64,000 nucleotides of DNA from JACIWG01 sp049969935 (lineage in GTDB: Archaea > Thermoproteota > Nitrososphaeria > JACIWG01), in NCBI GenBank assembly GCA_049969935.1, contig JBMFNX010000001.1, forward strand, positions 62,001 through 126,000, read 5' to 3'. A model generated the notes under the pieces. It searched no databases and was not told the origin of the DNA. It was given only the letters and a program-made list of their open reading frames with translations. The first letter of the stretch is position 1. Each line of letters begins with the position of its first letter. Position numbers and translations under genes: made by a program. Shown here in pieces: positions 45,181 to 54,955 of this stretch.

Positions 45181-46483
45181 TATATTCATGTGCTCCTCTT
45201 GTACTTTCGAAACAGAAGTGAATTTTTTGATACTCTTTCCTAAACTCTATTACTTTTCTTTTAACTTCTTCTATGTCCTTGTTTTCTACTATTATATCTG
45301 CTATAAATCCAGCTATTTCTTTCATTTCATTTCCTTTCATTCCTAATCTTGTTACTTCTGAAACACCAAATCTTAGGCCACCAGGGTTTTCAAAGTGTCT
45401 TCCTTCCTTGATATCCCAAGGAAGTAGGTTTCTATTACATATTATGTTTGCTTTTTCTAATTTCTTCTCTAGATCGCCTCCAAGGCCATATTTAGTAACA
45501 TCAACAAGTACAATATGTGATTTTGTAAACCCATTTTTTTCTCCTAGAACTTTTAAACCTTTTTCAGCTAAAGCTTCTGCAAAAGCTTTCGAATTTTTGA
45601 CAATTTGTAGTGCATATTCTTTTCCAAACTCCATCATTTCAATTAGCGCTATCGCTTTTGCTGCAACAGAATGAAGATGATGATTACTAACATTTCCAGG
45701 GAAAACTGCTTTCTTGATTTTTTCAGAAAATCTTTCATAAGAAAGAATCATTCCTCCTTGGGGGCCAAATAGTGTCTTGTGTGTACTACATGTTATAGCG
45801 TCAGCTCCTTCCCTTAAGGGATCTTGGAATTGATTACCTGCAATTAATCCTATCACATGTGCTGCGTCATAGCATACGAATGTTCCTTTTTCCCTAAAAA
45901 ATGTTGCAAGTTCCTTCAATGGTTGTGGAAATAAAAGTACAGAGCCTCCAAACATTGCTAACTTAATCTTTATTCCATTTTTCTCTAACTCTTCTATTTT
46001 CTTTTTTGTTAAATCTACGTCAATATTCATTTCATTGTAGTCAAATGGAAAATATTCTATTTTTAATCCGTGAACTGCTCCTGCTGTCCCTCCTAGTTCC
46101 ATTTTACCTGTACTTATATGCCCTCCACAAGGGATCGAAAGACACATCATATATTCACCTGGCAAAGTAAACGCAGTATATATCGCTAAATTTGCGCAAA
46201 CACCTGAAATAGGTCTTACATCAACAAATTCGCAATTAAACAATTTTTTCGCAACATCTATAGCTAAGAGCTCAATTTGATCAATATATCTGCATCCTGC
46301 ATAAACTCGTTCTCCAGGCCAACCCTCTGCATATCTATTTCCAAGGTCACTTGCTAGTGCCTCCCTTACCGCTGGACTGGGAACGTTTTCACTTGCTATT
46401 AATGGTAAGCTTTCTGAAAACCAATTATGATGTTCATAAAGCAATCTAAATACTTCATCATATAATTTTCTATTCGTGTTCAT
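45167..46483 (-). CDS. glyA: serine hydroxymethyltransferase
   Basis: A PLP enzyme interconverting serine and glycine. LPLIASENVPS (about 25-35), NRYAEGWPGERVYAGC, and the PLP lysine in CSTHKTLFGPQGG (about 229-241) are present. Length 438 is that of the archaeal form. It converges with polC, overlapping by 14 nt. The one-carbon carrier (folate or tetrahydromethanopterin) cannot be told. Confidence 0.96.
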   Translation of the reverse strand: MNTNRKLYDEVFRLLYEHHNWFSESLPLIASENVPSPAVREALASDLGNRYAEGWPGERVYAGCRYIDQIELLAIDVAKKLFNCEFVDVRPISGVCANLAIYTAFTLPGEYMMCLSIPCGGHISTGKMELGGTAGAVHGLKIEYFPFDYNEMNIDVDLTKKKIEELEKNGIKIKLAMFGGSVLLFPQPLKELATFFREKGTFVCYDAAHVIGLIAGNQFQDPLREGADAITCSTHKTLFGPQGGMILSYERFSEKIKKAVFPGNVSNHHLHSVAAKAIALIEMMEFGKEYALQIVKNSKAFAEALAEKGLKVLGEKNGFTKSHIVLVDVTKYGLGGDLEKKLEKANIICNRNLLPWDIKEGRHFENPGGLRFGVSEVTRLGMKGNEMKEIAGFIADIIVENKDIEEVKRKVIEFRKEYQKIHFCFESTRGAHEYIRIK

Positions 46484-46564
46484 ACAACTCTGTAATGGAA
46501 ATATTATAATTAAAACTTTATCCTCCGTAAAAATTTTTAAATCAGAAAAATGAATCTCCTAAGT

Positions 46565-46738
46565 ATGAGTTCTAAGAAAAAAAAATCCTCTGCACCTATG
46601 CCCGCCTCAAGTGCGGGTCTACTAAGATTCTTTGAGGATGAGACACCTGGAATAAAGATTAAGCCCGCATATGTAATTGCATTAGCTATATCCCTCGTTA
46701 TCTTCTCAATAATGCTCTTAATACTCGTTCCCCCATAA
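46565..46738 (+). CDS. secG: preprotein translocase subunit Sec61-beta
   Basis: A 57-residue tail-anchored subunit of the Sec translocon. MSSKKKKSSAPMPASSAGLLRFF (in parts) is the archaeal signature, with one C-terminal TM (about 36-55). I chose the second ATG; the frame reaches back to 46550. DUF2070 follows 28 nt later on the same strand. Confidence 0.92.
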   Translation: MSSKKKKSSAPMPASSAGLLRFFEDETPGIKIKPAYVIALAISLVIFSIMLLILVPP

Positions 46739-46766
46739 TATTTTAGAGCTCTATCTGGTGTAATTA

Positions 46767-48533
46767 ATGGTAGGTGATGCTACCTCACAAATTGCAAACC
46801 ATTACAAAAAACTTTTTAGATTTCCACCTCTAAGAGTTGGTGTTTTCTTTCTAGTTTTCTATTGCACAATTTTATCTTTACCATTCTACCGGTATGGAAA
46901 CTTGAACATGTTCTGTTTTCTTTTCCTTAGTTTTTTTGTAATAATTTCAGTTATTGCTGTCCTCGATACCTTTCTAACCTCCTTTTCATTGATTTCTTCA
47001 TTCCGACGTTTACTTTTTGCAAACCTTTTCCAATTTTTTCCTTTATTACTTTTTTCGATTTTATCTTCTATAATTATATTTTTAGTTCCTATTTCATTTA
47101 ATTTATATTTAAAAATGTTCACTTTTTGGATGCTTTTCACAATTAATTTACGCTATTTTATACTGTATGCCATCTTTTATCAAAATCATCTTTATTCTAT
47201 TATTCATTCACTAATCTTCCTCTTACCATTCTCAATTATTTTATTATATCTCAACAAATATAATATTTCTTTTGATTTTATAATTTTTGTTTTAGCAATC
47301 AATCTATTTTTTACTATAATTGTAAGTATGTATATAAAATTTATTGATAAAGTTGGCTTTGAATTGCTAAATTTTAGTTCATTTAAAATTCTGGTTTCAT
47401 ATTTATACTCTTGGGTTTGCGCCGAACCAAGCTATCTTGAAAGTATATTGGAATATCACAGTGTTAACTCAGAAATTGAAACATATCAAATTGAATTTAT
47501 AAATGATAATAAAAAGCTATATTTAGTTGTGCCCGGTATTCATCCCGGTCCCTTTGCACCAATCGGAAGCTATAACTTGCCTTACGAAATAATAAATTTT
47601 TATAAGCTACAAAACATAAATTCAATAGTTTTCCACAGCCCTTCTTCGCATGACGTTAACCTTCCCTCTAAACAGGAGGTGAAAAATTATCTTTTTTCAT
47701 TAAAAAATGGAATGTATATATCTAAAGGTTCTCTTTGCACTAAACCTGTTAGAGTATGCAAAAATAAAGTCACTGCCACTGGTTTAAAGTTTGGAGACAT
47801 AATACTAGTGTTTATAACATTTGCTCCCTATGGCATCGAAGACCTTCCTTCAGAAATTTATGCTTACGTAAAAGAATTTGAAACTAATGGAATAAAGAAG
47901 GTTATATTAATTGATTCACATAATGCGTTAGGCCCCCTGCCCTCTAGTGAAGATGTAGATGACTTAAAAAATTGCTTAAGTGAACTTATCAAAAAAATTA
48001 AAGAAGAACCAGTGTATACTTTTAAGTACAATTTTATACAAAAAAGTTTCCCAGAATTTAAAGAAATTGGTCCCGCTGGTGCTTCTTGTCTCCTTCTTTT
48101 AATTGATAATTGTCCCTTTGTTATATATTCGATCGACTCTAATAATGCTATACCCCAAATTAGATCATTTTTAGAAGAAGAGTTGCAGAAAAAAGGTCTA
48201 ATATTGATAGAGATTTGTACAACAGATTCTCATTTTTCTTCTGGTAAGGTTTTGTCAGAAAAGGGATACTATGCCTTAGGTGAATTATCAGATTATAATT
48301 GTATTGTATCTCAACTTGTTGACATGGCAACAAAATTATTAGATTCTCCCCTGCAAGGTGTTTTTAAATCTTTTTATTGTAAATCTAATCAAAAAATTTT
48401 AGGCCATAGCCAAATTGATGCTTACTCAAGGTTCTTAAATATTACTTTAACCCGTGCAAAAAGGGGTGCATTAATACTGTTCCTATTATCCATATTGTTA
48501 TTTGCATCAACTATGATATTTTATCCAAGTTAA
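46767..48533 (+). CDS. DUF2070 membrane protein
   Basis: A 588-residue archaeal membrane protein of unknown function. About seven TM helices fill residues 20-200, then a large soluble domain (about 220-555) has VPGIHPGPFAPIGSYNLPYEI (in parts), HSPSSHDVNLPS, LIDSHNALGP and STDSHFS, all histidine/aspartate-rich positions that look metal-binding. One TM closes the protein. The repeated His/Asp motifs suggest a hydrolase exposed outside or at the membrane surface, but no reaction is known. Confidence 0.88.
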   Translation: MVGDATSQIANHYKKLFRFPPLRVGVFFLVFYCTILSLPFYRYGNLNMFCFLFLSFFVIISVIAVLDTFLTSFSLISSFRRLLFANLFQFFPLLLFSILSSIIIFLVPISFNLYLKMFTFWMLFTINLRYFILYAIFYQNHLYSIIHSLIFLLPFSIILLYLNKYNISFDFIIFVLAINLFFTIIVSMYIKFIDKVGFELLNFSSFKILVSYLYSWVCAEPSYLESILEYHSVNSEIETYQIEFINDNKKLYLVVPGIHPGPFAPIGSYNLPYEIINFYKLQNINSIVFHSPSSHDVNLPSKQEVKNYLFSLKNGMYISKGSLCTKPVRVCKNKVTATGLKFGDIILVFITFAPYGIEDLPSEIYAYVKEFETNGIKKVILIDSHNALGPLPSSEDVDDLKNCLSELIKKIKEEPVYTFKYNFIQKSFPEFKEIGPAGASCLLLLIDNCPFVIYSIDSNNAIPQIRSFLEEELQKKGLILIEICTTDSHFSSGKVLSEKGYYALGELSDYNCIVSQLVDMATKLLDSPLQGVFKSFYCKSNQKILGHSQIDAYSRFLNITLTRAKRGALILFLLSILLFASTMIFYPS

Positions 48534-48574
48534 AATATATCTCCTAATCTTTACAATGGATAGAGTGTTAGCAA

Positions 48575-50041
48575 ATGCGTGACCTATCTAGTATAATAGA
48601 CGAAATATTACAAAAATGTCCAGGTCTTACTAAAGAAAATATTCTTTCCTTAATTCAAGAAAAAAAGAAAAAGATTGGCAGTGGTTATTTAACAGATACC
48701 GGTGCCGCCTATTTGGTGGCGGCCGATTTGGGTGTCAAGTTAGATTTTAATTTACCGTCTACGATAGAAATTAAAGACTTATATGTAGGCGCTAAGTCGG
48801 TAAATCTTAATTGTAGAATTTGTTCTGTATCAAAATTAAAAAAATATGTCAAGAGGGACTCTAAAGAAGGCTCGTTTCTTCTTTTAACCGTTTTTGATAA
48901 AACTGGATTAGTTAAATGTTATGCTTGGGACTCAAAAGCAGAAGAAATTATGACAATGAACCTAAAACCTAATGAAATAATTCAAATTAAAAAAGCATAT
49001 GTGAAATTAGATTTTGATAACACTCCTTCCTTGCATATTGGACAAAAAGGTTCAGTTGAAAGAATAAACATACCTGAACTTACTTCCACCTTACCTACAT
49101 TAGAGGACTTTTCTCACTCAATAGATAATTTTGAACCAAAAAGTACCCTATTCTGTATAAAGGGCATCATAGATTCTACACCTATAATATCTACTTACAC
49201 GAGAAAAGATGGAACAAATGTTATCGTACACTCTTTTCTACTTCGTGGTTTCAAATCGTCAACCCAAAGAAAAAGAGTTGTGTTATGGTTGGCTGAGGAT
49301 ATAAGTAAAGATATTCCACCTATTGGCCATACGGTCATAATAGGTCCACTAAAGTCCAAATCACTTGCAACAGGTGAAATTGAATTTCATGGAGACGAAA
49401 AAACACTTCTTCTTACATTGCAACAAAAATCTAGTATAATAAATTTTAAGTCTACACACTATCTTAGCCTAAAAGTTCTTTCAGTAGGCCCTTTAATGAA
49501 AACAAAAAAGGGTTCTCCATTAGTAAACGCATTAGTGTATACAGACGATGGTCAATACTATGTTTTAATTGGTCTAGAAGATGTAACTTCATTTTTATTA
49601 TCAATAAAACCTGGAGAAACAATAGTAGGTTCCTTTACACTTGGCAATAAAAATAAACTAATTTGTTCTAAAGCATCTAATATTGGAAAAAAGTTGGACG
49701 TTCCTCCATTTAACATGACAAATCTCTATGAAAAAATTTCAAAGATAAAATCCAATATTCAAGAGAAAAATAGAATATGTTTTCTCAAGGCTGTGGCCAT
49801 TTCACAAGCAATATCAAAGGAAATTCAGCTTAAAAACGGCGAAAGAATAAAACTTTCAGAAATTTTAATAGGTGATGAAACTGATGAAATAAGTTTGGTT
49901 GCTTGGAGAGATTATGCGCAATTGATTGAAAATATCCTCCCTGGCGAACGATTAATTATAAATGGTGTTGCATTAAAAACTACACCTTCACCTTGTCTAG
50001 AGGTGCAACCTTACACTTCAATTTATAGAGTTCAAGAATAA
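48575..50041 (+). CDS. rpa: RPA-like single-stranded DNA-binding protein
   Basis: A 488-residue protein. The N-terminal ~60 residues (GLTKENILSLIQEKK ... YLTDTGAAYLVAADLGV) match the N-terminal domain of archaeal RPA. At least three OB folds follow (about 70-175, 185-290, 300-395), and a fourth near 400-485 (RICFLKAVAIS...RLIINGVALKT). It lacks the Zn finger seen in some large subunits. It should coat ssDNA in replication and repair. Confidence 0.88.
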   Translation: MRDLSSIIDEILQKCPGLTKENILSLIQEKKKKIGSGYLTDTGAAYLVAADLGVKLDFNLPSTIEIKDLYVGAKSVNLNCRICSVSKLKKYVKRDSKEGSFLLLTVFDKTGLVKCYAWDSKAEEIMTMNLKPNEIIQIKKAYVKLDFDNTPSLHIGQKGSVERINIPELTSTLPTLEDFSHSIDNFEPKSTLFCIKGIIDSTPIISTYTRKDGTNVIVHSFLLRGFKSSTQRKRVVLWLAEDISKDIPPIGHTVIIGPLKSKSLATGEIEFHGDEKTLLLTLQQKSSIINFKSTHYLSLKVLSVGPLMKTKKGSPLVNALVYTDDGQYYVLIGLEDVTSFLLSIKPGETIVGSFTLGNKNKLICSKASNIGKKLDVPPFNMTNLYEKISKIKSNIQEKNRICFLKAVAISQAISKEIQLKNGERIKLSEILIGDETDEISLVAWRDYAQLIENILPGERLIINGVALKTTPSPCLEVQPYTSIYRVQE

Positions 50042-50047
50042 AATATT

Positions 50048-52798
50048 TTAGTCCCAGAATGGCCGTGTTCTAATAAAATTCTTTTCCGCTCTATAAATTT
50101 CATTTAACAATTCTGTCATATCTGCCTTTTTATCTAATATTCTACCTGCAACTTTGGGGCCAATCCCGTAACCAGAGAGCACAAAAATCGCTTTCTTGCC
50201 AAAGTTCTGTATAAGAGAAGAAATACTCCAAAGCTTTCTATACTCTTTTTCTTCTTCTTTTGAAAGTTTTTTCCTCAATGCGCGTTTTCTAATTATTTCA
50301 ATTGCTTTTCTATCTTGAACCGATGCGATAGTAACAAGTCTTGAACCGCATAAATTACAATGTATAAAATCATCCACGTCCTTTGTTTGAATAATCTTCT
50401 CCAGTTTGCCACAGGAAAGGCACAATAGTAAATGTCTTCTATTCTCCAATCTTTCTTTAACTATGTTTAACATTGTCTCATCAATATTATATATGCTAGC
50501 GACCTCTTTTATAGCATACTTAAAACCAATCTTGGCTAGGGGTGAAAAGTCTTCTAACTCTTTATAAAAGATTTGTATGTCTCCGTCTCTTATCCTTTTT
50601 AAAATATTATATGTTCTTTCCAAATCAAATTTATCTACAAAGATTTCATTTAACACCTCTTTATAAAAAGCTGTGTCAGAGTACCTTTTTAGTAAAAACA
50701 AACTACTTTTACTATCGTAAGGAATATCACGTGGTATAATTCCAAACCTTTTCGCAATGTTCCAACCTCGTATACGGAGTATGTTTGTATCCCTTAAAGC
50801 TACTGCCAATATCTCTTTTAAATTAATTTCTTTTGATAAAACTTCTAAAATATTCTCAAATGTGAGAAGATATCCTCCATTAAGAATTATTCTGTAGGGG
50901 TCAAAATTATATTCAATCTTATACCCTAACTTTGAAGATAAAAGTGTACTCAATAATATACCTAGCGTATTATTAACTTTTGTTCCAAAACATGCATGTA
51001 TCACAAATATATTTCCCCCTTTCCTTTTTTCAATAAATATGCATTCATTGTCCGGAATGCGTCCCAATAAATTTTTGGTAGTGTCCAACATTAACTTAAG
51101 GGGCACGAACTTGTCAATATTCTTTCTTAAATTTATATTTTTTCTTAACTTACCAACCTCTTGGGCTGTAAAATAATCAACAGGAATTATTTCGCCTAGC
51201 CAAAATGGTATCTCACTTTCTGACAGATTTCTTGGTTCTACTTTGACAATCTGTTTTTGTTCATCTATTGAAATTACACTCCATCCAGTGCCTTTTAAGA
51301 TAAATGGTTTTCCATCCTCTAATGCTTCATTAATGAACAAATAATCAATGCTTCCTATTCTATTATTGTTAAGTGCATTTATTACAATATACTGAAGATT
51401 ATCTGGTATCATTGAAATGTTACTAAAATAGTATTCATAACTTTTCCTTCCCATATGAACTTGTTCATTTACTACACGAATTACACCCATTTCTGATAGA
51501 ATCTCTAAAACTGAAAAAACTTCTTCAATTGTTAAATCTTTATAGAAAATAGTTCTTTTTGCAATCTTTATTATATCCTCCAAATTAATTGTCTTATATG
51601 CTATCGTCAATCCCGCAATATGATGAGCTAAAACATCTAATGCTTTATAATGGATACTTGGTTCCTCAACTATATCCTTCCTAACAAGTTCACAAATTGC
51701 CTCTGTTTCTATAAAATCATCCATAAAATTGTTTAATATAATTCCTTTTGCTATGCCACTAACCTTATGCTCACTCCGTCCTACACGCTGTAGCAATTTT
51801 GTAACCTGACGTGGCGATTCGATCTGAAAAACTAAAGAAACTGTACCGACATCTATTCCTAATTCTAATGAAGATGTAGAAATTACAACTTTAACCTTTC
51901 CTTCCCTCAAATCTTTTTCAGCCTGTTCACGAACTTCTCTTGAAAGTGAACCATGATGCACTTCTAATAATATCTCCGGTCTCCTTGTCTTAATGATAGA
52001 AGCTAAATATTCTGCCATCTGTCTTGTATTAGTAAATATTATAATAGACCCTCGAATTGCTTCACCTTCAATTCTTTCTATAATGTTCTCTATTACATCC
52101 TTCATTTCCCCGTCAATAAATATGTTTTCAAAAATATATCTCCTAGCATTCCTATCAATAATGACTGCGCCTTTTTGTCCTAAGCCAAAAAGAAATGTTT
52201 TTACTTTATCTGGTGCACCCACAGAAGCTGACAAACCTATACGTACAAATCCTTTTCTAATTTTTTCTAAACGTTCCAGAGATAAAGCGAGGTGTACCCC
52301 CCTTTTACTGTTAATCAACTCATGAACTTCATCCACTATAACCCATTCTAAATTTTTAAACCACCCAATATAGGCAGGTAAAGTTAAAAGTGCGCCTAAT
52401 GTTTCTGGTGTTGTAATTAATATATCTGGTGGATTTTGTTGGATCTTTCTCCGTAAACCTGTGGGTGTATCCCCATGTCTTACCTCTGTCTTTAAGTTAA
52501 AGTACTCACTATATTTCCTTATCCTGCGTAATAAGTCTCTATTTAGTGCACGTAAAGGTGTAATATAAAGCACACTTGGTTTCCCCTTAATTTTATTTTC
52601 TGAAATATGAAAAAGAATAGGTAATATTGCCGCCTCTGTTTTTCCAGTACCTGTTGGAGCAATAATTAAAGTATTTATTTTGTTTATAATGACTGGTATT
52701 GCTTTTTTCTGAATATTTGTTAAAGTCTTAAACCCCAGCCTAGACACGTGATACAAAAATTTTTCATAGATGGTTTCCATGGCACTTTCATTAATCAA
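50048..52798 (-). CDS. Lhr-family DEAD/DEAH helicase
   Basis: A 916-residue ATP-dependent helicase. Walker A is IIAPTGTGKTEAA (about 44-56), Walker B VIVDEVHEL, SLSASVG as motif III, and LQRVGRSEH as motif VI. A winged-helix/Lhr core domain follows and a four-Cys knuckle (CLSCGK...CNLCGS, near 815). The C-terminus contains a helix-hairpin-like GYGIGPKVAGRILDK and ends FIRTRPFWD, as in aLhr2-type proteins. The start may be the ATG at 52780 rather than the TTG at 52798. Confidence 0.92.
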   Translation of the reverse strand: MINESAMETIYEKFLYHVSRLGFKTLTNIQKKAIPVIINKINTLIIAPTGTGKTEAAILPILFHISENKIKGKPSVLYITPLRALNRDLLRRIRKYSEYFNLKTEVRHGDTPTGLRRKIQQNPPDILITTPETLGALLTLPAYIGWFKNLEWVIVDEVHELINSKRGVHLALSLERLEKIRKGFVRIGLSASVGAPDKVKTFLFGLGQKGAVIIDRNARRYIFENIFIDGEMKDVIENIIERIEGEAIRGSIIIFTNTRQMAEYLASIIKTRRPEILLEVHHGSLSREVREQAEKDLREGKVKVVISTSSLELGIDVGTVSLVFQIESPRQVTKLLQRVGRSEHKVSGIAKGIILNNFMDDFIETEAICELVRKDIVEEPSIHYKALDVLAHHIAGLTIAYKTINLEDIIKIAKRTIFYKDLTIEEVFSVLEILSEMGVIRVVNEQVHMGRKSYEYYFSNISMIPDNLQYIVINALNNNRIGSIDYLFINEALEDGKPFILKGTGWSVISIDEQKQIVKVEPRNLSESEIPFWLGEIIPVDYFTAQEVGKLRKNINLRKNIDKFVPLKLMLDTTKNLLGRIPDNECIFIEKRKGGNIFVIHACFGTKVNNTLGILLSTLLSSKLGYKIEYNFDPYRIILNGGYLLTFENILEVLSKEINLKEILAVALRDTNILRIRGWNIAKRFGIIPRDIPYDSKSSLFLLKRYSDTAFYKEVLNEIFVDKFDLERTYNILKRIRDGDIQIFYKELEDFSPLAKIGFKYAIKEVASIYNIDETMLNIVKERLENRRHLLLCLSCGKLEKIIQTKDVDDFIHCNLCGSRLVTIASVQDRKAIEIIRKRALRKKLSKEEEKEYRKLWSISSLIQNFGKKAIFVLSGYGIGPKVAGRILDKKADMTELLNEIYRAEKNFIRTRPFWD

Positions 52799-52908
52799 TA
52801 TTTTCTCTTAGAGTTCGAGTATTCATAGAAAAGAAGAATTAATAGCCCTAAAGTAAACAGTAAATAAATTATTACCGCCCAAAAATTAAAGAAGGATGTG
52901 ATGTCCAC
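52795..52908 (-). CDS. possible 37-residue single-TM protein
   Basis: A GTG-initiated frame encoding MDITSFFNFWAVIIY then a hydrophobic helix (LLFTLGLLILLF) and a charged tail ending SKRKY. Its TGA overlaps the TTG start of the helicase, suggesting coupling. AAGATTCTCTG before the start is a weak RBS. It may be a real micro-protein or chance. Confidence 0.35.
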   Translation of the reverse strand: MDITSFFNFWAVIIYLLFTLGLLILLFYEYSNSKRKY

Positions 52909-52964
52909 GCCAGAGAATCTTTTCTTTCTATTATATAATTTTTGCCTTTATCTTTAAAAGATAA

Positions 52965-53037
52965 AGCTCCGGGCGGGCTTTGAACCCGCGACCTATAGCT
53001 TACAAGGCTATCGCTCTACCAGCTGAGCTACCGGAGC
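52965..53037 (-). tRNA. tRNA-Thr (TGT)
   Basis: Acceptor GCTCCGG/CCGGAGC with discriminator T on the minus strand. The anticodon loop CTTGTAA on ATAGC/GCTAT gives TGT. No intron. Confidence 0.93.
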
Positions 53038-53070
53038 TCGCCAAATCTTAATAAAATATGTTTAAAACTT

Positions 53071-53385
53071 TTACTTTAAGTTACTGAAAATTAATTTAAT
53101 AAAAAGATTAAGTTCTTCATCATTAAAGTAATATGTTGTATATTTTCCCTTCCTCTTAGCAAGTGAAAATGCCTTTAAATGATAACACATCCTTTTTCTT
53201 TTCTTGATAAGACATAAATAGTAAAAATCCTTACATGTGCAAAAAAGTGGTTTTTCATTAACCAAATGATCACATTCATCTCCTACGACTGTCCATACTT
53301 CGATATTGCTAGGCAAGAAAATATGTCTTTTGACAGCATTCCTATCCACAATTAACTTTATCCTCAATCTTTCTTCCATCTTCAT
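53071..53385 (-). CDS. SWIM zinc-finger protein
   Basis: A 104-residue protein. FCTCKDFYYLCLIKKRKRMCYH (in parts, about 48-69) has the CxC...CxH spacing of a SWIM finger, a DNA- or protein-binding module. It is divergent from the phosphoesterase gene across a 57-nt shared promoter region. Confidence 0.78.
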   Translation of the reverse strand: MKMEERLRIKLIVDRNAVKRHIFLPSNIEVWTVVGDECDHLVNEKPLFCTCKDFYYLCLIKKRKRMCYHLKAFSLAKRKGKYTTYYFNDEELNLFIKLIFSNLK

Positions 53386-53442
53386 TAAATTTCTTTATTC
53401 ACCTAAAATATACTTAAATATAAAGTGTATGCTGTTACTTAA

Positions 53443-54186
53443 TTGTTGGAGACAAAATTAATTCTCCTTTATAAGGATGCTGCGATAAAAATAGAAATTG
53501 GAAAAGAACACTTTCTGTGTCTTAGTGACTTACATATTGGCTATTCTCCCTCTAATATAATTAAAATTGACAGTAAACGAATTTCAGTTCTTTTTTCAGA
53601 GAAAATAAAAGATTTATATGAAAGAACAAAATCTAGAAATTTGATAATTTTAGGAGATTTAAAGCATACAATTGGCCGCGTTACCTTAAATGAACAAAAA
53701 TCGATTTCACTATTTTTTAGCCAAATTAACTCGTACTTTAAAAAAATATATTTTATTTTAGGAAATCATGATGCCTATATCCAAAATTTTTTGCCAAGTA
53801 ATGTTCAAATAGTAAAGAGAGGTTTCCTTTTGAACAAGTTCTATTTAATGCATGGCCACACTTTACCAGATCCTAATATTAAAAAATCAAATACTATTAT
53901 TATGGGACATATTCATCCCCTGTATTCTAAAGAAAATTCACCCTTGAATGGCCAGAGGGTTTGGATTATTATAAAATTATATTTAAAACAAATTTATTCA
54001 TCTTTAACGAAGCAATATAATCTTATAATCATGCCCACATTTAATCATGAATTGTATTTGCCATCAAATTATGTCCTCTCTTACAATTTTATTGGTAAAA
54101 ATTCTCCTTTACTAAATCGGTGTAAGAAAGACATATTATCTACAAAAATAATATCTATGGAAGGTGTTCTCTTAAATGAAACTTGA
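53443..54186 (+). CDS. ICC-like metallophosphoesterase
   Basis: A 247-residue calcineurin-fold phosphoesterase. LSDLHIGY (about 29-36), ILGDLKHTIG (about 69-78), FILGNHDAYI (about 104-113), MHGHTLPD (about 138-145) and IMGHIHP supply all five metal-ligand motifs. Proteins of this group are often encoded near Lhr2 helicases, as here, and may act on the same nucleic acids. The start is a TTG. Confidence 0.88.
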   Translation: MLETKLILLYKDAAIKIEIGKEHFLCLSDLHIGYSPSNIIKIDSKRISVLFSEKIKDLYERTKSRNLIILGDLKHTIGRVTLNEQKSISLFFSQINSYFKKIYFILGNHDAYIQNFLPSNVQIVKRGFLLNKFYLMHGHTLPDPNIKKSNTIIMGHIHPLYSKENSPLNGQRVWIIIKLYLKQIYSSLTKQYNLIIMPTFNHELYLPSNYVLSYNFIGKNSPLLNRCKKDILSTKIISMEGVLLNET

Positions 54187-54190
54187 ACTA

Positions 54191-54955
54191 CTATTTTTCT
54201 GAAACTATTTTTCTAAAGTGTGGTTTTCTTGGTACTAGAGCCATTTCTTTTTTAAATAAAGTTGACTCATTTTGGACAAAAATATACGCTTTAATCCCAA
54301 ATTTAACTTTCGGCGTAATTGAGCAAAACGAGTAAGGGTAAAATAAAAATGGATCTTCAATCCTAGTAAAGTCATGAGGTACTCTAATAGTAAATTCATT
54401 ATTTTCTATTCTGCCTTCTTCTAATACATATTCATCAAATTTTTCTTCATTTCCTTTAACAATCCACTCTCTAATTAATACGCCCGCAGTAGCATTTTCT
54501 ATCCCACCTGGTACTTTACAAAATATTTCTTCATCAGGCTCATAATATGATTTTCTAAGCAACAATTTGTCTCCATCCTTATTGGCTTCCAATTCTATGT
54601 TGTAAACCGGTAAAACTTTTAACCTTATCTCTGTTCGAGGATAAAGTATCTTTCCTCCAAATCTTGGTCTGCCAATTACAAGTGAGCATCTGGTCTTAAA
54701 ATGTTTAGTGGAAACAGTTGGTGGAAATGTTTCAGGATATTTGATTTCAGTTTCACCATCATCTAGCTCTTTCTCTATAATTGAAGAAAAAATCACTTCA
54801 TATTCGGGGAAGCCTTTTCTCTCCTTTTCCTTTAATAAATCAGAAATTGTAATCACATACAATTTAGTTTTTAAAATTCCACCACTATAATTTTTTATTT
54901 TTAAACTTTCTCCAGCAAATAAAGTGCTTTTTTCAATAAATACATTTTTTATCAT
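54191..54955 (-). CDS. beta-rich protein, possibly arrestin-like
   Basis: A 254-residue soluble protein without Cys pairs or TM. Many alternating strands are predicted. TFPPTVSTKHFKTRCSLVIG (in parts, about 78-97) and YPRTEIRLKVLPVYNIEL recall the P-x-S...Y/hydrophobic core of arrestin-N/Spo0M-type sandwiches; a second sandwich fills about 120-250. This is inference from pattern only. Its start directly follows the stop of the two-TM protein at 54956, so the two form an operon. Confidence 0.6.
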   Translation of the reverse strand: MIKNVFIEKSTLFAGESLKIKNYSGGILKTKLYVITISDLLKEKERKGFPEYEVIFSSIIEKELDDGETEIKYPETFPPTVSTKHFKTRCSLVIGRPRFGGKILYPRTEIRLKVLPVYNIELEANKDGDKLLLRKSYYEPDEEIFCKVPGGIENATAGVLIREWIVKGNEEKFDEYVLEEGRIENNEFTIRVPHDFTRIEDPFLFYPYSFCSITPKVKFGIKAYIFVQNESTLFKKEMALVPRKPHFRKIVSEK

